Shown here: piece by piece, positions 48,535-55,733 of the stretch
Position numbering within the stretch: the first letter of the stretch is position 1
How the letters are laid out: each line of letters opens with the position of its first letter
From: Paenarthrobacter ureafaciens
GTDB lineage: Bacteria; Actinomycetota; Actinomycetes; Actinomycetales; Micrococcaceae
Reading direction: 5' to 3'
NCBI RefSeq assembly: GCF_004028095.1
Contig: NZ_SBHM01000007.1
Coordinates: 372,001-436,000, forward strand
Length of the DNA stretch: 64,000 nucleotides
Program-made: the position numbers and the translations under genes
Notes under the pieces: generated by a model
Told to the model about the DNA's origin: nothing
What the model saw: only the letters and a program-made list of their open reading frames with translations
The model's database searches: none

Positions 48535-49968
48535 ATGTCTCAAAGCCAGTCGCGGTCAACTACCCCGGCCAACTGGCAACCCGGCCAGCCGGAACGCGAA
48601 GGCTTGTGGATTTTCACGCGTGCGCGCGACTTTATCGACAACATCGCCAACACCTCCCCGGCCCGCCTGGCGCTGGTGGCCTTCTCCTTGGTCATCCTGC
48701 TTTTCACCGGGCTACTGTCACTTCCGGCGTCTTCTGCCTCCGGGGAGCCCACTCCCCTCCACCAAGCCATGTTTACCGCGGTTTCCAGCGTCTGCGTTAC
48801 CGGGTTGACGGTTGTTTCCACTGCCACCCACTGGTCTTTCTTCGGGCAGCTCGTCATCCTGATCGGCATCTTCGTGGGCGGCCTCGGTACGCTCACGCTG
48901 GCGTCGCTGCTGGCCCTCATGGTGAGCAAACGGCTTGGTGTCCGTGGAAAGCTCATCGCGCAGGAAGCCATGAACAACGCCGGCAGGCTCGGCGAAGTGG
49001 GTACCCTGCTCCGGATCGTGATCGTGACCTCGGTGGTCATCGAGGGTGCCTTGGCCCTGGTCCTGGTGCCACGGTTCATGCTGCTGGGTGAGCCGTTCTG
49101 GCAATCGGTGTGGCACGGTGTCTTCTACTCCATCTCAGCCTTCAACAACGCCGGCTTCACTCCGCACTCGGACGGAATCGTTCCCTACGAGACCGATCTG
49201 TGGATCCTCGTACCCCTGATGCTGGGGGTATTCCTGGGCAGCCTCGGCTTTCCCGTGGTCATGGTGCTGCAGCAAAACGGCTTGAACTGGAAGAAATGGA
49301 ACCTGCACACCAAGCTCACCATCCAGGTGTCCTTCATCCTGCTGGCGGCGGGAACAGTCCTCTGGGCATTGATGGAGTGGGACAACCTGCGGACCATCGG
49401 GCACATGAGCCTCGGGGACAAGATCATCCACTCACTCTTCGCCTCGGTGATGACCCGGTCCGGTGGATTCAACCTGGTGGACCAGAACCACATGGAATCC
49501 ACCACCATGCTGCTCACGGATGCCCTGATGTTCGCCGGCGGCGGTTCGGCGTCCACCGCGGGCGGAATCAAGGTGACCACCATCGCCGTCATGTTCCTGG
49601 CAATCGTTGCCGAAGCGCGCGGTGACGCAGACGTCAAGGTCTACGGCCGAACCATCCCCCAAGGCACCATGCGGGTAGCCATCTCCGTCATCGTGGCCGG
49701 AGCAACGCTCGTCTCCGTGGCTGCTTTCCTGCTGTTGTCCATCAGCGGAGCTTCCCTGGACCGGGTGCTGTTTGAAACCATTTCCGCCTTTGCCACCGTT
49801 GGACTGAGCACCAACCTCAGTGCCGAACTGCCGCCGTCGGGCGTTTACGTCCTGACAGCGTTGATGTTCGCGGGCCGCGTCGGCACCGTTACCCTTGCTG
49901 CGGGCCTGGCCCTGCGCCAGCGCAGCCAGCTGTACCACTACCCGGAAGAGAGGCCAATCATTGGCTAG
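48535..49968 (+). CDS. Potassium transporter membrane subunit TrkH/KtrB
   Basis: K+ uptake channel subunit. Start ATG 48535 with GGAAGAG upstream gives 477 residues. Four MPM repeats each carry a selectivity-filter-like glycine: SVCVTGLTVV, SAFNNAGFTPH, MTRSGGFNLVD and FATVGLSTNLS. The N-tail ahead of the first membrane segment is about 40 residues. It is coupled to the RCK gene by an 8-nt overlap. Both KtrB and TrkH names are used for this group. Confidence 0.94.
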   Translation: MSQSQSRSTTPANWQPGQPEREGLWIFTRARDFIDNIANTSPARLALVAFSLVILLFTGLLSLPASSASGEPTPLHQAMFTAVSSVCVTGLTVVSTATHWSFFGQLVILIGIFVGGLGTLTLASLLALMVSKRLGVRGKLIAQEAMNNAGRLGEVGTLLRIVIVTSVVIEGALALVLVPRFMLLGEPFWQSVWHGVFYSISAFNNAGFTPHSDGIVPYETDLWILVPLMLGVFLGSLGFPVVMVLQQNGLNWKKWNLHTKLTIQVSFILLAAGTVLWALMEWDNLRTIGHMSLGDKIIHSLFASVMTRSGGFNLVDQNHMESTTMLLTDALMFAGGGSASTAGGIKVTTIAVMFLAIVAEARGDADVKVYGRTIPQGTMRVAISVIVAGATLVSVAAFLLLSISGASLDRVLFETISAFATVGLSTNLSAELPPSGVYVLTALMFAGRVGTVTLAAGLALRQRSQLYHYPEERPIIG

Positions 49969-50647
49969 CATCCAAGGGGCGGCCAATCGCCCCGCCCACA
50001 ACGCGCCTGTCCTGGTGATCGGACTCGGGCGTTTCGGTTCGGCAACCGCCGAGCAACTGGTGAAACAAGGCCGGGAGGTCCTTGCGATCGAACGTGACCG
50101 TGGGCTTGTCCAGAAGTGGGCACCGGTGCTGACCCACGTCGTGGAAGCCGATGCCACCAACATCGACGCCCTCCGTCAGCTCGGTGCGCAGGAATTCAGC
50201 TCCGCCGTGGTGGGCGTCGGTACATCGATCGAATCCTCCGTGTTGATCACGGTGAACCTGGTGGACCTCGGAATCCAGCACTTGTGGGTCAAGGCCATCA
50301 CGCCCTCGCACGGGAAGATCCTCAGCCGCATCGGCGCCAACCACGTCATCTACCCCGAAGCCGATGCCGGCGTCCGTGCAGCGCACCTCGTGTCCGGGCG
50401 CATGCTGGACTTCATAGAGTTCGACGACGACTACGCAATCGTCAAGATGTACCCGCCCAAGGAAACCGTGGGCTTCACGCTGGAGGAATCCAAGGTCCGC
50501 TCAAAGTACGGCGTGACGATCGTTGGCGTGAAGACTCCGGGCGAGGACTTCACGTATGCCCGGCCGGAAACCAAAGTGTCCGGACACGACATGCTGATCG
50601 TATCCGGACACGTGGACTTGTTGGAGCGCTTCGCGGCGCGGCCTTAG
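49961..50647 (+). CDS. Potassium transporter RCK regulatory subunit TrkA/KtrA
   Basis: Cytosolic gating ring subunit that binds nucleotides and controls the TrkH/KtrB channel. Start TTG 49961 overlaps the trkH stop by 8 nt and is preceded by GAGAGG; it yields 228 residues, the normal size of a single-RCK KtrA. RCK_N has VIGLGRFGSATAEQLVKQG (nucleotide loop) and ESSVLITVNLVDLG; RCK_C occupies about 150-228 (FIEFDDDYAIVKMYPPKE to DMLIVSGHVDLLERFA). Confidence 0.93.
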   Translation: MASIQGAANRPAHNAPVLVIGLGRFGSATAEQLVKQGREVLAIERDRGLVQKWAPVLTHVVEADATNIDALRQLGAQEFSSAVVGVGTSIESSVLITVNLVDLGIQHLWVKAITPSHGKILSRIGANHVIYPEADAGVRAAHLVSGRMLDFIEFDDDYAIVKMYPPKETVGFTLEESKVRSKYGVTIVGVKTPGEDFTYARPETKVSGHDMLIVSGHVDLLERFAARP

Positions 50648-50697
50648 CGGCGCGGCCTTGGCGGTGCGGCCTTGGCGGTGCGGCGCCGCCTTGGCGG
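50648..50697 (+). repeat. Short GC-rich tandem repeat after trkA
   Basis: The unit GCGGCCTTGGCGGT recurs about three times with small changes (GCGGCCTTAGCGGC, GCGGCCTTGGCGGT, GCGGCGCCGCCTTGGCGGT) directly after the trkA-like stop codon and up to the proC stop. It fills the whole convergent spacer and can fold by GGCGCC/GCC pairing, so it may act as a terminator. Confidence 0.6.
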
Positions 50698-51528
50698 TCA
50701 GCCAAGCTCCTTGGTGATCTCAGCTGCCCTCGCTGCGGCAGCCCGGGCGCCTTCGGCAATGATCTTGGGCAGCCCGCCGTCGTCGAACGCGGCAATGGCG
50801 CGTTCGGTGGTGCCGTTCGGGCTGGTGACTGCCTTGCGGAGTGCGCTCGGATCCGCACCCGGTTCAGCGAGCATGAAGCCGGCCCCGGCTACGGTCTCGC
50901 GCGCAAGCATGACGGACAATTCCTCGTCCAGACCGAGCTCAACACCGGCGGCGGCCATGGCCTCGGCCAGATAGAACGCATAAGCGGGACCCGAACCGCT
51001 GATCGCGGACAGGGCGTCCACCTGCTCCTCAGGAATCTCCACAACCTTGCCGGCTCCTGCGAACGCAGCCTTGGCTGACTCGAGCTGCACAGCCGTGCAG
51101 TGCGTTCCGGGCGACACTGAAATGACGCCCCGGCCCAACTTGGAGGGAGTGTTCGGCATAGTGCGGATCACCGGCTGGCCGTCCGGGAGGGCCGCCTCAA
51201 GCTGGGCAATGGAAACCGCGGCAGCAACGCTGACCACCACAGTATCCTTCGCCAGCGCCGGGCTGATTTCCCGGGCGAGGTCCGTGATGCCCACAGGCTT
51301 GACGCCCAGGATAACCATGCTGGAACCCTTGGTGGCCAGCTTGTTGTTGTCCGGTTCCTCTTCGCCTGCAATAGCGGTAACCCGGTGCCGCTCGGCCAGC
51401 TCCTCCGCCCGCTCGGCCCGCCGCACCGTGGCGACGATGTCCGAAGGGGCGGTCCCGGCAGCAAGGATGCCGGTGAGAATTGCCTCGTTCATTGATCCAC
51501 AGCCAAGGAATGCGATTCGGTTGCTCAT
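50698..51528 (-). CDS. proC: Pyrroline-5-carboxylate reductase
   Basis: Last step of proline synthesis: NAD(P)H-dependent reduction of 1-pyrroline-5-carboxylate. The 276-residue product has the nucleotide loop RIAFLGCGSMNEAILTG, ILGVKPVGI, VIRTMPNTPSKLGRGV and the C-terminal signature VDALSAISGSGPAYAFYLAEAMAAAGVELGL. In M. tuberculosis the order ppx, Rv0498, proC, Rv0500A, Rv0500B is continuous; here an insertion sequence lies between proC and the isomerase gene, and about 42 kb lie between proC and the HTH/bS22 pair. Confidence 0.96.
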   Translation of the reverse strand: MSNRIAFLGCGSMNEAILTGILAAGTAPSDIVATVRRAERAEELAERHRVTAIAGEEEPDNNKLATKGSSMVILGVKPVGITDLAREISPALAKDTVVVSVAAAVSIAQLEAALPDGQPVIRTMPNTPSKLGRGVISVSPGTHCTAVQLESAKAAFAGAGKVVEIPEEQVDALSAISGSGPAYAFYLAEAMAAAGVELGLDEELSVMLARETVAGAGFMLAEPGADPSALRKAVTSPNGTTERAIAAFDDGGLPKIIAEGARAAAARAAEITKELG

Positions 51529-51698
51529 TGGTCCATCATGGCAGTTCCCCTGCGGAGGGGTCGAACGGAGTCCGCACTGAGGGATTCACAGCAAGTTCCC
51601 AAGATTATTGCAGGCCCCACCCAAGGTTGGTCCGTAAGTTGGTTCTTACCTCATTGAGGGTGCGAGTGATGAGGCGGGCATGGGGATGTCCGCCAGCA

Positions 51699-51751
51699 GC
51701 ACCGGTGGCCGGGACGGGTTTTCCCCCATTTCCCGATTCGGCCGCCGGTGC
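51699..51751. terminator. GC-rich hairpin left of the insertion sequence
   Basis: GCACCGGTGGCC (51699-51710) pairs with GGCCGCCGGTGC (51740-51751), 11 of 12 positions plus a G-T pair, followed by TTTCGCTTTT. It lies in the gene-free stretch between the proC start (51528) and the insertion sequence (51776). Its function is unclear because both neighbouring chromosomal genes run leftward. Confidence 0.5.
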
Positions 51752-51767
51752 TTTCGCTTTTAAGCGG

Positions 51768-51775
51768 GGTTATGG
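51768..51775. repeat. 8-bp target site duplication, left copy
   Basis: GGTTATGG directly precedes the left terminal inverted repeat and is repeated exactly at 53066-53073 after the right one. Eight-base duplications are usual for IS256-group elements. Confidence 0.85.
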
Positions 51776-53065
51776 GGGTTATAGGACAAAACGTGTGTAA
51801 ATCCCGGGCGTGTTAGGTGCGTCCTGCCCAGCCGGTGCGGTGCCAGAGGCCTTCGTCTGGGCTGAGGCCGGTGCTGTAGAGCTCTGGGCCTGGTTCTTGT
51901 TCCTGCAGGGTCTGGGTTGTTCTCTTGGCTGGTCGGTAGTAACTCGTTTCGATGAGCGCGGCCGGTGGGCGGGGTTGCTCGCTGTGTAGGTAGAGGTACC
52001 ACTCGATCGCTCGCTTTTGGTGTTCCTCGCCCATGCCGCGGTGAGTCCGCAGGATCAGCCGGAGTTGGGCGTTGGTGCCGCCTTCGATCCTGTTCGTTGT
52101 CGAGGCGATGTCCAGCCCGTTGTATTCACGGCTCAGGTAGGTGAAGAGCGTGCCGGCCTGGCCGAGGCGTTCGAGCAGCCGGTAGGCCTTCCGGAGCCTG
52201 TCGTGGGTGTACCACCAGGCCTGATTCGATCGGACCCATCCCGGAGCAACGGCCGTCGCGGCGCGGTAGGTGCGGGCTTTGACCAGGGCCCCGTGTTCCT
52301 GGTGCCAGGCATTGAGCCCTGCCAGCCATGCTGCTGCTTCGGCCGGGGCGTTGATCCGTGTCAGCGCCCGTCCTAGCCGCAGCAATGCCCTGCCTGCCTC
52401 TGTTCTGGGCCGGCTGGTCAGGTAGGTGCGGACGTTCCGCTGGACATGGACCAGGCAGCGTTGGACCGCGGTTTCGGACCAGCACTCCGACAGGGCAGCG
52501 GCGATCCCGGACCCGCCGTCGGTGATCACCACCCGTGGTGCCGGGAACCGTTGCAGCAACGCCGCCCACGCGGTCTTCTTCTCGGTGTCACACCACTGCC
52601 AGCCCAGCACATGTTCCCCGGCAACAGCGATCAAACAGCACCACGAGCCGACGTAGATCCCATCGACCTGGATCTGGTCATGGACCTCACCGGTGGCAGG
52701 GATCCGCGGGACGATGTTCCAGCACCAGGCAGTGCGCCGACGGAAGGACCGGGCCGTGCCAAACGAGGCAGCAGCGGCCTGGCCGGTGGTGCCCATCAAC
52801 CAGCCAAGGAACGCTTCCAACTCGGCCCTGCGACTGACATCCGGGCGTTCACCAGAGCGGCTCGACCCGCAGTTCAGGCACCGGTAGCGTTGTTTGCCCG
52901 CTGACGTTTTCCCGTTCCGAACCAGCGTTTGGCCACACACCAAACATTTCCCAGATATGCAAGCACCCCAGCCACACTAAGCTCCAAAAGCTTAGCTACC
53001 CCGAATTTCGCCCGCCGATACTGAGAAGCAAGCCCCTCCGTTACACACGTTTTGTCCTATAACCC
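51776..53065 (-). mobile_element. Complete insertion sequence, IS256 group (IS1249-like), 1,290 bp
   Basis: Bounded by perfect 25-bp inverted repeats (51776-51800 and 53041-53065, outer end GGGTTATAGG, inner end GTGTGTAA) and an 8-bp direct duplication (GGTTATGG). One transposase gene fills the interior. The ends are intact, so the element may be active or recently arrived. It separates the sugar-phosphate isomerase gene from proC, two genes that are neighbours on the same strand in related actinobacteria, and could uncouple their expression. Confidence 0.93.
51813..52943 (-). CDS. IS256-group (IS1249-like) transposase
   Basis: DDE transposase of at least 376 residues. A zinc ribbon begins the protein (CLVCGQTLVRNGKTSAGKQRYRCLNCG), then the catalytic Asp in IQVDGIYVG, the second in VVITDGGSGIAAAL, the C/H region QRCLVHVQRNVRTYL and the Glu in STTNRIEGGTNAQLR. 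The first usable start is TTG 52943, which falls just after the first zinc-ribbon Cys. The same frame reads ACISGKC upstream back to a TAG without any ATG, GTG or TTG, so the real start (perhaps ATA, or a shifted ATG at 52947) is unclear. Confidence 0.88.
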   Translation of the reverse strand: MVCGQTLVRNGKTSAGKQRYRCLNCGSSRSGERPDVSRRAELEAFLGWLMGTTGQAAAASFGTARSFRRRTAWCWNIVPRIPATGEVHDQIQVDGIYVGSWCCLIAVAGEHVLGWQWCDTEKKTAWAALLQRFPAPRVVITDGGSGIAAALSECWSETAVQRCLVHVQRNVRTYLTSRPRTEAGRALLRLGRALTRINAPAEAAAWLAGLNAWHQEHGALVKARTYRAATAVAPGWVRSNQAWWYTHDRLRKAYRLLERLGQAGTLFTYLSREYNGLDIASTTNRIEGGTNAQLRLILRTHRGMGEEHQKRAIEWYLYLHSEQPRPPAALIETSYYRPAKRTTQTLQEQEPGPELYSTGLSPDEGLWHRTGWAGRT

Positions 53066-53073
53066 GGTTATGG
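53066..53073. repeat. 8-bp target site duplication, right copy
   Basis: GGTTATGG, identical to 51768-51775. It continues as GACAAAACGCG, so the target resembles the element's own end (GGTTATAGGACAAAACGTG). Confidence 0.85.
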
Positions 53074-53112
53074 GACAAAACGCGAGGCAAAGGCTTCCGC
53101 TGTAAGCACGCC

Positions 53113-53152
53113 AAAGCCCGGGCCCAGGTTTTATGTCCGGGTCCCGGGCCTT
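53113..53152 (-). terminator. Hairpin after sugar-phosphate isomerase gene
   Basis: AAAGCCCGGGCCC (53113-53125) and GGGTCCCGGGCCTT (53139-53152) form a GC-rich stem with one bulge. It lies 14 nt past the isomerase stop in the direction of transcription, before the insertion sequence. Confidence 0.6.
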
Positions 53153-53165
53153 GCCGAAGCCGGCG

Positions 53166-53996
53166 CTACCCCTCCAGGCTGCGGACCGGGGCAGCGAGGT
53201 GCTGGCGTGCGAAGCGCAACGTCTCAGCGAGCATCTCCTCACGCTCCCCGGTGACCTTGGCCTTACGGGTGGAAATCTCGGCCACCACCGCGCCTGTGAA
53301 CCCGTTGGAGGCAAGATGTTGAAGGACACCGGCGCACTGCTGGGTTCCTGTTCCCGGGACCAGGTGTTCGTCTTTGCCCGAGCCTGAACCATCCGTGAGA
53401 TGGACGTGCCGCAGTTTGCTGCCCAAGGCCTTCACGGCCTCCAAACTGTTGGCCCCGGCAGTGGCCGCATGCGAGAAGTCCCACGTGACGGCGTCGTAAT
53501 CCCCCTCCATAGGGTCCCAGTGCGGCAGGTAAGCCACCGCTTCACGTCCCCGGACGCGCCACGGGTACATGTTTTCAACGGCGATGTGCACTTGGTACAT
53601 TGCCGAGATCTCACGGACGCCTTCAACGAAGTTTTCGGCGTAGTTGGACTGCCACCGGAAAGGCGGGTGCACCACCACGGTGTCGCAACCCACCTCCTTG
53701 GCCATCTGGCAGGAACGCTCAATCTTGTTCCAGGCGGTGCCCCAAACCTGTTGCGTCAACAACAGCGTGGGTGCGTGGATGGACACGATTTCCTGGTTGT
53801 AGCGGTGGCTTAGCTGGATGAGCGCACCGGGGTTTTGGCTCACGGCATTGTTGGTGACCATGACCTCCACGCCGTCATAACCGAGGTCCTGGGCCACGGC
53901 GAAGGCGTCGTGGACGCTGAGCGGGTAAACGGATGCGCTGGACAGCGCCACCGGAATCCGGCGATGGTTCTCTGAAGGTTCGACGTCGGTAGTCAT
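53166..53996 (-). CDS. Sugar phosphate isomerase/epimerase family protein (AP endonuclease 2 fold)
   Basis: TIM-barrel metalloenzyme-like protein of 276 residues, corresponding by context to M. tuberculosis Rv0498. Family features: PVALSSASVYPLSVHDAFAVAQDLGYDGVEVMV, TVVVHPPFRW, VHIAVENMYPW (metal-ligand Glu), TWDFSHAATAG, LRHVHLTDGSG and AEISTR. The substrate is unknown. It starts 1 nt after the ppx stop (53998), hence is coupled to it. It is a conserved housekeeping-type gene and should not be counted with the pectin genes. Confidence 0.88.
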   Translation of the reverse strand: MTTDVEPSENHRRIPVALSSASVYPLSVHDAFAVAQDLGYDGVEVMVTNNAVSQNPGALIQLSHRYNQEIVSIHAPTLLLTQQVWGTAWNKIERSCQMAKEVGCDTVVVHPPFRWQSNYAENFVEGVREISAMYQVHIAVENMYPWRVRGREAVAYLPHWDPMEGDYDAVTWDFSHAATAGANSLEAVKALGSKLRHVHLTDGSGSGKDEHLVPGTGTQQCAGVLQHLASNGFTGAVVAEISTRKAKVTGEREEMLAETLRFARQHLAAPVRSLEG

Positions 53997-53997
53997 C

Positions 53998-55158
53998 CTA
54001 GGAAGCCACCCCCCTTGCCGTCATGGCCGGTGCCGTGTCGGAGACCGGCGCGCCGAGCTGTACCGGCAGGCCCTCTACCGGGTGCGCGGGACCGTCGGCA
54101 TCTGCTTGCCCGGCCGTTTCCAAGTGCTTGTCTGTGTCCGTGTGCTCTTCGCTTTCCTTGGCCTTCTTCTTCTTTTTGGACTTGTCTTTCTTGCGCTTGC
54201 CCACATGCGGGGCCGGTTCGAGGGCTTCCTCGAACACCAACTGGTCCAGCCGGCGGAGGATCAGGCCCTCCCGCAGCGCCCACGGGCAGATCTCCATTTT
54301 GGGGAACTCGAAAAGCTCCAGTGCAGCCTCGGCGACCAGCGCTCCGGCGAGCAGCTGGCGGGCCCGGGCGTCGGAAACTCCCGGGAGGTACAGGCGATCC
54401 GCCACGGTCATGGCGGAGATCCGCTGTGCCCAGAGGCCGAGGTCCGCCGCATGGAGCTCGCGTTTGACGTACGGGCCTGCGGCGCTCGGCGCGGCACCCG
54501 CAATACGTGCCAGGGACCGGAAAGTCTTGGACGTCCCCGCCACGAGGTTGGCCCGGCCGAGTTCCTGGAATTCGCGCACCACCGGTTTCAGGGTCGAGCG
54601 GATGTACCGGCGCAGTTCCTTGACGCTCTTGGCCGTGGGCGGGTCCTCATGCAGCCAGTCCCGGGTGAGCCGGCTTGCGCCCAAGGGGACGGACGTGGCG
54701 AACTCGGGAAGCTCGTCAGTGCCGTAGGCCATTTCGAACGAGCCGCCGCCTATGTCCAGGTCCAGGATGGGCCCGGCCCCCCAGCCGTACCAGCGGCGCA
54801 CGGCGAAGAACGTCATGGACGCTTCTTCGCTCCCGGTGAGTTCCTGCAGCGTCACGGTGGTTTCGTGCTTGACCCTGGCCAGGACCTCGGCACCGTTGGT
54901 GGCCTCGCGAATGGCCGAGGTACAAAAGGCCAACAGATCCTCGGCCTTGTGGCGGGCAGCGAACTCCCACGCCTCAAGGACAAATTCGATCAGCTCGTGC
55001 TGGCCCTCATCACTGATGTTTCCGTCGCCGTCCAGGTATTGCACCAGCGACAACGGACGCTTATGGGAGGCGAAAGCCACCGGACGCGCGCCGGGATGGG
55101 CATCGACCAGCAGCAAGTGGACGGTGTTTGACCCGATGTCGAGAACGCCAAGACGCAT
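53998..55158 (-). CDS. Ppx/GppA family phosphatase (exopolyphosphatase-like)
   Basis: Hydrolyses polyphosphate or pppGpp; actinobacterial members of this group (Rv0496-like) act on short-chain polyphosphate. The start ATG 55158 (MRLGVLDIGSNTVHLLLVDA) is the family start; 386 residues. ASKHA motifs: LGVLDIGSNTVHLLL, ILDLDIGGGSFEMAYG, VAGTSKTFRSLARI. The C-terminus (about 310-345) is a lysine-rich tract KRKKDKSKKKKKAKESEE followed by an acidic, probably disordered tail, absent in short homologues. It is upstream of the sugar-phosphate isomerase with a 1-nt gap. Confidence 0.92.
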   Translation of the reverse strand: MRLGVLDIGSNTVHLLLVDAHPGARPVAFASHKRPLSLVQYLDGDGNISDEGQHELIEFVLEAWEFAARHKAEDLLAFCTSAIREATNGAEVLARVKHETTVTLQELTGSEEASMTFFAVRRWYGWGAGPILDLDIGGGSFEMAYGTDELPEFATSVPLGASRLTRDWLHEDPPTAKSVKELRRYIRSTLKPVVREFQELGRANLVAGTSKTFRSLARIAGAAPSAAGPYVKRELHAADLGLWAQRISAMTVADRLYLPGVSDARARQLLAGALVAEAALELFEFPKMEICPWALREGLILRRLDQLVFEEALEPAPHVGKRKKDKSKKKKKAKESEEHTDTDKHLETAGQADADGPAHPVEGLPVQLGAPVSDTAPAMTARGVAS

Positions 55159-55230
55159 TCTGCCATTATTCACCGAATCGGAGCCCGGGAAGCAACTCGC
55201 GGGCACGTTTCGTCCGACTCTGAGGCCCTT

Positions 55231-55665
55231 TTACTCTGCAGTCTCGTCGACTTCGTCCGCCCGCTTGAAATCACGGCGGATATTGGCGATGCCTTCAGGA
55301 TCGATCTCGAAGCCGTGTTCGCTTCCAGGGTTGATGACCAGGCCCAGTTCGTCGCCGATGTTCGCGAGGATGGCCGAGCCCATGGTACCCAGCACGTTCG
55401 GGGCCGCTTCGAGGAAGCGGGCATCCACACGGCTCGGGTGGCTGAAGACAGCCAGGACCGGCTGGTTGTCCGCGTTGGACAGCACCAAGGGTTCCACGGA
55501 GGAATCCGGACCGTCTACGGCTTCGGAGCTGACCAGGTAGACCTCGTTGTTCAGGAAGGCGAGGATGACATCCACCGGATTCGCATCCGGCTGCTCGGCC
55601 AAAGCAAGCTTCGCCTCAAGATCATTCAATGGTTGGTTGTCCGGGGCGGCAGTCTGTTCAGTCAT
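55231..55665 (-). CDS. SseB-like protein
   Basis: The 144-residue cytoplasmic protein fits the SseB N-terminal domain family: ANPVDVILAFLNNEVYLVSS, PLVLSNADNQPVLAVFSHPSRVD, NVLGTMGSAILANIGDELGLVINPGSEHGFEIDPEGI. The role in actinobacteria is unknown. It lies between topA and ppx on the same strand. Family assignment is good, function open. Confidence 0.8.
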   Translation of the reverse strand: MTEQTAAPDNQPLNDLEAKLALAEQPDANPVDVILAFLNNEVYLVSSEAVDGPDSSVEPLVLSNADNQPVLAVFSHPSRVDARFLEAAPNVLGTMGSAILANIGDELGLVINPGSEHGFEIDPEGIANIRRDFKRADEVDETAE

Positions 55666-55733
55666 GGTTCTACTCGACCATGATGGCGGCCGGGACGCAA
55701 AGTGCGATCATCGCCATGCGTCCCGACGCAGTG

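Noticed and set aside
53166..53996. Member of the pectin catabolic pathway
   Set aside because: The sugar-phosphate isomerase-like protein is coupled to ppx and belongs to a conserved core block, far from the sugar genes.
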